Positions 4,342 through 7,552 of a stretch of 7,552 bases of DNA are shown piece after piece. The position numbers and the translations under genes are program-made. Source of the DNA: Candidatus Nanohaloarchaea archaeon (GTDB lineage Archaea; Nanohalarchaeota; Nanosalinia; Nanosalinales; JAHENU01); NCBI GenBank assembly GCA_018609855.1, contig JAHENU010000111.1, forward strand, positions 1 through 7,552, read 5' to 3'. Positions within the stretch are counted from its first letter, which is position 1, and each line of letters starts with the position of its first letter. The notes under the pieces are model-generated. The model saw nothing but the letters and a program-made list of their open reading frames with translations, had not been told where the DNA came from and made no database searches.

Positions 4342-5353
4342 CCTGTAGCCGGTTAATGCATGTGTCAAATTCAGCTTTTGCTATGTGAGCGCCACATGCA
4401 TGCTCATGTCCGCCATAATCACCTCGTAAGCCGTCAAAAGCCTTTGGTAGCACAGTATGAAGGTCAATGTCATCAGTCGCCCTGATACTCATAGTATATC
4501 GATTACTGTCTGGAAAGGTTTTAGCTACTACCACGGTTTTTCCAAATAAGTACCGTAAATGGTTGGCCAAATAGCCTGTGTAACTATCATGTGCAGCGTA
4601 CGTAAATACTAGCAATGCATCATTCATTGCAAGTGCCTCCTCTTGCGCTTGGGTAATCAGTTGCTCATATTTCCGCTCCTTCTCCTGATAATGCTGTTGT
4701 AAGGATGTGTCTGTGAATACTGTGCGAATATCCTCTATTCTCCGTAGCCGTTCGATATTCGAGTGAATTTCTGATTTCTTCCCTGTTAGGAGAAATGTCA
4801 ACAATCTGAGCAGATAGCCAAATTGTGAATCAAAATGGATAATGTCCAGATTAGTGCTATTAGTGTCAATTAAAGATGGGAATTGTTCCCGCAATTTTGT
4901 AAAGTGCGATGGCAAATAATAATCCCACGCTGCTCCCAGTGCAGAGAGTAATAGCGTTTGAGGATTTGTGTTCGGCAGCAGTGCTTGTGCCAGACAGGCA
5001 GTCGGAATATTACCATTTTCTTTTCGTGGATTTACATATTGCGCTCCATATGCCGTTACAGGTGGATGATGGTCAATCCACAGTACCTGCTCTAGTGCCT
5101 GAATAACACGCTCCGAGACCATCGGTCGATCAAGTATCACAGCGAGTTGGAAGCCAGTCTCCTGTAATTTTGTAAAATAGAGTTCTTCATCAGATGGTCC
5201 ACTGAGCAGACATTGGAAATCGATGGCTGGCCATTGACTGTTCAGCAACAGAAAGCTGGCCAATCCATCTACGTCGTTATCGAAAAAGTATAGTCGGCGC
5301 GTGACTTCGTCTAGCCGCTGTTGGACAGCTTTCACCTGATCCCTTGAGAGCAT
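4328..5353 (-). CDS. DHH/DHHA1 family phosphoesterase (NrnA-like)
   Basis: The 341-aa protein has the layout of a stand-alone DHH phosphoesterase, which hydrolyses phosphodiester bonds in short oligonucleotides or dinucleotides with Mn2+. The DHH domain (about 20-150) shows motif I DNDVDG (Asp 25, 27, 29), motif II Asp75 (VILDRP), motif III DHH at 94-96 (WIDHHPP) and motif IV Asp144 (GAAWDYY). A linker with charged helices (about 195-240) leads to the DHHA1 domain (about 245-341), which ends in the substrate-binding motif GGHEHACGA (314-322). All key residues are intact. The length matches NrnA-type enzymes rather than the longer RecJ/GAN nucleases. Related proteins are frequent in DPANN genomes. 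The start is the ATG at 5353; a GATAAAAG element near 5405-5398 could be its TATA box. It lies 54 bp after TrmB on the same strand. The exact substrate is unknown. Confidence 0.88.
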   Translation of the reverse strand: MLSRDQVKAVQQRLDEVTRRLYFFDNDVDGLASFLLLNSQWPAIDFQCLLSGPSDEELYFTKLQETGFQLAVILDRPMVSERVIQALEQVLWIDHHPPVTAYGAQYVNPRKENGNIPTACLAQALLPNTNPQTLLLSALGAAWDYYLPSHFTKLREQFPSLIDTNSTNLDIIHFDSQFGYLLRLLTFLLTGKKSEIHSNIERLRRIEDIRTVFTDTSLQQHYQEKERKYEQLITQAQEEALAMNDALLVFTYAAHDSYTGYLANHLRYLFGKTVVVAKTFPDSNRYTMSIRATDDIDLHTVLPKAFDGLRGDYGGHEHACGAHIAKAEFDTCINRLQELLQ

Positions 5354-5389
5354 AGTTGTATATGTGTGAGAAGGATTAAGTGCGTTATG

Positions 5390-5401
5390 CTAAGTACTCT
5401 T
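5390..5401 (-). promoter_or_regulatory. Shared 12-bp motif at the DHH promoter
   Basis: On the minus strand this reads AAGAGTACTTAG. The same motif with one change (AAGAGTACTAAG) lies in the 5' region of TrmB at 6223-6234. Here it overlaps the TATA-like GATAAAAG element, so a bound protein could block transcription of the DHH gene. The AGTACT core is palindromic. Confidence 0.45.
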
Positions 5402-5407
5402 TTATCA

Positions 5408-6211
5408 TCATTGCGTTGCCTGATTCCACAAGAATTCGTAAATAGGGCCAAAGGATTCAGCAGCCAAATGCTCTGATTGTGTCCAAAAGGCTGTCTCCTG
5501 TGTCGGATGTACTTGGTCATGCGTTAATGATAACGCCATCTCTCTATTATCCACTGCCGTTAGTCGACCGCGGACTTTGTTATCAGGCAGCTGGCGAATA
5601 GTGGCCACATTAGATAATGTTTCATAAGATGAGCGATTGTTTTCCGTCAACGGTGCTAGGACACGTACTTGCACACCGCGCTCCTGTGCTTTCCGCAATA
5701 CATCATAATGGTTTTCATGTAATTCCCGCAATCCTTTTTCGGTCGTCAGAATTTTTATCTCGCTTTCTGCTTCTTTAAGCATATTCCCGACGTGTTGAAA
5801 CACGTTATAGCGGCCTTTTAAAGCGCCTGCTAAATCTGATGGGTTTACGAGACTTAACCCTTCGTCATAGACAGAGTTCAGTTCTCCAATATAGTCGCTT
5901 TCTTTAAACCGATCAATTTTCTGTAACTGATTTTCATACTCGCCGCGAAATGTTTCCTTTGCGTTATCTAACGCTTCATCCGGCGGCACGGCTACATACT
6001 CGCGTGGTTTGGATGGTTTGAGAATGGAAAACCCCATTTGAGCTAAGGATTCGAGTACATCATAGGCGCGAGAACGAGGAACACCAGTCATTTCACTGAG
6101 CTCGCCGGCCGTCGAGACACCGCGTGATAGGAGGGCGGTGTATATTTTGCGTTGATACATATTCAGCCCGACTTCGTCCAGTGCATCTAGTGTCTCTTTT
6201 GATACAACCAT
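5408..6211 (-). CDS. TrmB-family transcriptional regulator
   Basis: The 267-aa protein starts with a winged helix-turn-helix (about 12-75). Its signature is GLNMYQRKIYTALLSRGVSTAGELSE followed by the recognition helix VPRSRAYDVLESL (44-56) and a wing ending YVAVPP. A helical linker (80-107) follows. The C-terminal part (about 130-265) resembles the phospholipase D-like regulatory domain of TrmB proteins, with a strand IKILTT, the helix ENHYDVLRKAQERGVQVRVLAP and a final SEHLAAESFGPIYEFLW; no catalytic HKD motif is seen. TrmB proteins are archaeal regulators, many of sugar or central metabolism; this subtype is widespread and its ligand unknown. The start at 6211 is fixed by a strong Shine-Dalgarno AGGAGG 7 bp upstream. 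Its 5' region shares a motif with the DHH gene, so auto- and co-regulation is plausible. Confidence 0.92.
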   Translation of the reverse strand: MVVSKETLDALDEVGLNMYQRKIYTALLSRGVSTAGELSEMTGVPRSRAYDVLESLAQMGFSILKPSKPREYVAVPPDEALDNAKETFRGEYENQLQKIDRFKESDYIGELNSVYDEGLSLVNPSDLAGALKGRYNVFQHVGNMLKEAESEIKILTTEKGLRELHENHYDVLRKAQERGVQVRVLAPLTENNRSSYETLSNVATIRQLPDNKVRGRLTAVDNREMALSLTHDQVHPTQETAFWTQSEHLAAESFGPIYEFLWNQATQ

Positions 6212-6218
6212 TGGTGTG

Positions 6219-6224
6219 CCTCCT
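6219..6224 (-). promoter_or_regulatory. Strong Shine-Dalgarno of TrmB
   Basis: AGGAGG, 7 bases before the ATG at 6211. It is the only strong ribosome binding site in the window; most other genes have leaderless geometry. This implies that TrmB has a true leader of about 30 nt. Confidence 0.7.
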
Positions 6225-6234
6225 TAGTACTCTT
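6223..6234 (-). promoter_or_regulatory. Shared 12-bp motif in the TrmB leader
   Basis: On the minus strand this reads AAGAGTACTAAG, one base different from the motif at the DHH promoter. It overlaps the first bases of the Shine-Dalgarno and lies just after the predicted transcript start (about 6243). This suits an autoregulatory operator. Confidence 0.45.
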
Positions 6235-6265
6235 GTGTCGTATATACCCTTTATGCCTAAACAGG

Positions 6266-6274
6266 AATATAAAT
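6266..6274 (-). promoter_or_regulatory. TATA box of TrmB with purine-rich BRE
   Basis: The minus strand reads GAAAG followed by ATTTATATT, a good BRE/TATA pair. It predicts a transcript start near 6243 and a leader of about 31 nt containing the Shine-Dalgarno. A second TATA-like GTATATAC at 6239-6246 is too close to the ribosome site to be the main promoter. Confidence 0.6.
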
Positions 6275-6304
6275 CTTTCCTACATTTTTAAATACTTTGG
6301 TCAT

Positions 6305-6319
6305 TACTATGCTTGAGTA
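6305..6319. promoter_or_regulatory. TACT-N6-GAGTA element upstream of TrmB
   Basis: TACT-ATGCTT-GAGTA lies about 35 bp upstream of the TrmB TATA box. Halobacterium TrmB is known to bind TACT-N7/8-GAGTA-type sites, so this is a near match with a shorter spacer. It contains the GAGTA half that also occurs in the two 12-bp motifs. Binding by the neighbouring TrmB is inference. Confidence 0.35.
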
Positions 6320-6444
6320 GTATATTTCTACACTAGTATCATGCTTCCTTACGAACTAATTTAATTCTGTGTGCTGGGACAAGTATGCTCCTGTAGGCTG
6401 CCATCACGCAACGCATGTTCACAAATGCTATACACATTACACAG

Positions 6445-7552
6445 TTATTGTTGACCATACAGTCGCTTTATCTTCTCTGTGGTGTCAATCTCGTGTGCTG
6501 ACAGATCGTCTCGAATGTGGACAAGACGAGGGAAACGGAGTGCGTAGCCAGATGCATAAGTTGGGGATTCCTGAATTTCGGCATACGCCACTTCTACTAC
6601 CACATGAGGGGTAACTGTAACCTTCCTTCCTGTTTGTTCTGTAATTAATGGCTGCAGCCGCTCTGTCATGTCCTGAAACTCCTCTTCAGTCAGTCCAGTT
6701 GCCATTTTACCGATTGTCTGTAATTCATCTGTATCAGCGTTACGACAAGCCAATTGATAGGAAGATAGCCAATTACTTCTTTTACCTTCCCCCCATTCTG
6801 CGCCGACAATGATAAGATCAAGGTTTTCCATGACTGGCTTGAGTTTGACCATATGCCCCACTCGTGACCCAGGTGTGTAGGCTGCATCAAGATTCTTAAG
6901 CATCATACCCTCATGCTTTTCCTGTAAGGCCTGCCTATAATGCCGTTCTGCTTCTGTTTGTGAATCTGTCTCCCAGTGCGGGATTAATTGCAAAGTGTGT
7001 TTTTGTTCTGTTACAATTGATCTTAACATCTCCCATCGTTCCCGTAATGGTTGGTCGATCATATTTTCGTTGTCAAGAAAGAGAAGATCAAACACATTGA
7101 CAACGACCGGAATCTGATCCTGCATTTGCTGAATATCGTATTTTCGCTTGATACGCTTTGACAGCTCTTGGAAAGGGACTTTGCTATAGTTATCAGGACT
7201 GTGGGCTGTTAACTCCACATCGAAAATACCTGTGTCTGCGGTGATGCACGATCGTACCGCTTGCACCACATCAGGGAACTGTTCTGTTATATTTTCCAAC
7301 CGCCGGGTAAAGATTTTTACCTCATTGCCACGTTTATGAATCTGTGCCCGGATGCCGTCCAATTTAAACTCAACTGCACATGCCTCATTGGCATCAGCTA
7401 CCTGTGCAAATGCATCCGCCATATCTTCGGCTTTCTGTGCAAGCATGACTCTCACTGGATAAAACAATCGCATTTTTACCCCACGAATGCCGTCTTCACC
7501 ATGTTCGGCAGCAATCCGCGCGACTTCTCCATAATCGTTTAATAAGTAGAAC
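6445..7552 (-). CDS. lig: ATP-dependent DNA ligase, 5'-truncated by the window edge
   Basis: The frame is open to position 7552, so the internal ATG at 7473 is not the start: 26 further codons upstream (FYLLNDYGEVARIAAEHG...) match the end of the N-terminal DNA-binding domain of archaeal ligases. About 368 residues are visible, of perhaps 550-600. Counting from Met at 7473: motif I KLDGIR with the AMP-binding Lys37, motif III FDVEL (Asp85, Glu87), the archaeal PFQEL...RKYDI segment (100-113), VFDLLFLD (127-134), motif IV EGMMLK (188-193) and motif V VKLKP (209-213). The OB domain then ends with LRFPRLVHIRDD. The enzyme seals nicks through a ligase-AMP intermediate in replication and repair. 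Motif III has Val where Gly is usual, a tolerated position. The 233 bp to TrmB contain the TrmB promoter, so the two are probably separate units. Confidence 0.93.
   Translation of the reverse strand, partial: FYLLNDYGEVARIAAEHGEDGIRGVKMRLFYPVRVMLAQKAEDMADAFAQVADANEACAVEFKLDGIRAQIHKRGNEVKIFTRRLENITEQFPDVVQAVRSCITADTGIFDVELTAHSPDNYSKVPFQELSKRIKRKYDIQQMQDQIPVVVNVFDLLFLDNENMIDQPLRERWEMLRSIVTEQKHTLQLIPHWETDSQTEAERHYRQALQEKHEGMMLKNLDAAYTPGSRVGHMVKLKPVMENLDLIIVGAEWGEGKRSNWLSSYQLACRNADTDELQTIGKMATGLTEEEFQDMTERLQPLITEQTGRKVTVTPHVVVEVAYAEIQESPTYASGYALRFPRLVHIRDDLSAHEIDTTEKIKRLYGQQ

Noticed and set aside
6369..6614. 81-codon plus-strand frame rich in Cys and His
   Set aside because: Most of it is antisense to the ligase C-terminus, and no promoter or ribosome site supports it.
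6445..7473. ATG at 7473 as the ligase start
   Set aside because: The frame continues upstream without a stop to the window edge, and the added residues match the conserved region before the nucleotidyltransferase domain of archaeal ligases.
6445..7552. Motif III Gly-to-Val change as a sign of an inactive ligase
   Set aside because: That position is Thr or Ser in active eukaryotic ligases, the Asp and Glu are kept, and all other catalytic motifs are intact.

Overview
The window looks archaeal. It shows an ATP-dependent DNA ligase with the archaeal core motifs, a TrmB-type regulator, a two-domain DHH/DHHA1 phosphoesterase, TATA-like boxes about 26-27 bases ahead of several start codons (leaderless-mRNA geometry), and a secreted protein rich in N-glycosylation sequons. 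Base composition is moderate (roughly 40-52 % GC by eye in coding parts, near 20 % in one intergenic stretch). The HxDxDG-like DHH protein and the TrmB resemble those of small DPANN archaea, and the ArsR-like helix-turn-helix resembles haloarchaeal regulators. A halophilic DPANN archaeon (Nanohaloarchaeota-like) or a low-GC haloarchaeon would fit. This is inference: no rRNA or marker gene is present to settle it.

Layout. Positions 1-187 (minus) hold the N-terminus of a winged-helix regulator. It is divergent from a secreted protein with two copies of a four-cysteine domain (284-1330, plus), and a clean dyad at 228-245 lies between them. An HPP-family membrane protein (1366-1899, minus) converges on the secreted protein. 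Next comes an accessory-looking stretch, about 1961-3873, bounded by two copies of a 20-bp exact (26-bp near-exact) direct repeat. It holds a possible 64-codon ORF, a two-TM zinc-ribbon protein, an orphan acidic 343-aa protein, and a tRNA-like sequence with a UCA anticodon loop and an irregular acceptor stem. A gene-free AT-rich region follows. Then come a 69-aa small protein (4118-4327, plus) and, exactly abutting it and convergent, the DHH phosphoesterase (4328-5353, minus), TrmB (5408-6211, minus) and the 5'-truncated DNA ligase (6445-7552, minus).

How the genes may work together. The right-hand block is a minus-strand row: nucleic-acid enzymes (ligase, DHH phosphoesterase) flanking a TrmB regulator. 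TrmB and DHH share a 12-bp motif in their 5' regions, so co-regulation by TrmB is plausible. The left part is a classic regulator/target divergent pair. The middle is the least explained part: an orphan gene, a membrane zinc-ribbon protein and a tRNA-derived sequence between direct repeats look like an inserted or rearranged segment, but no integrase or transposase is visible. I see no CRISPR array, rRNA, toxin-antitoxin pair or recognisable defence system.
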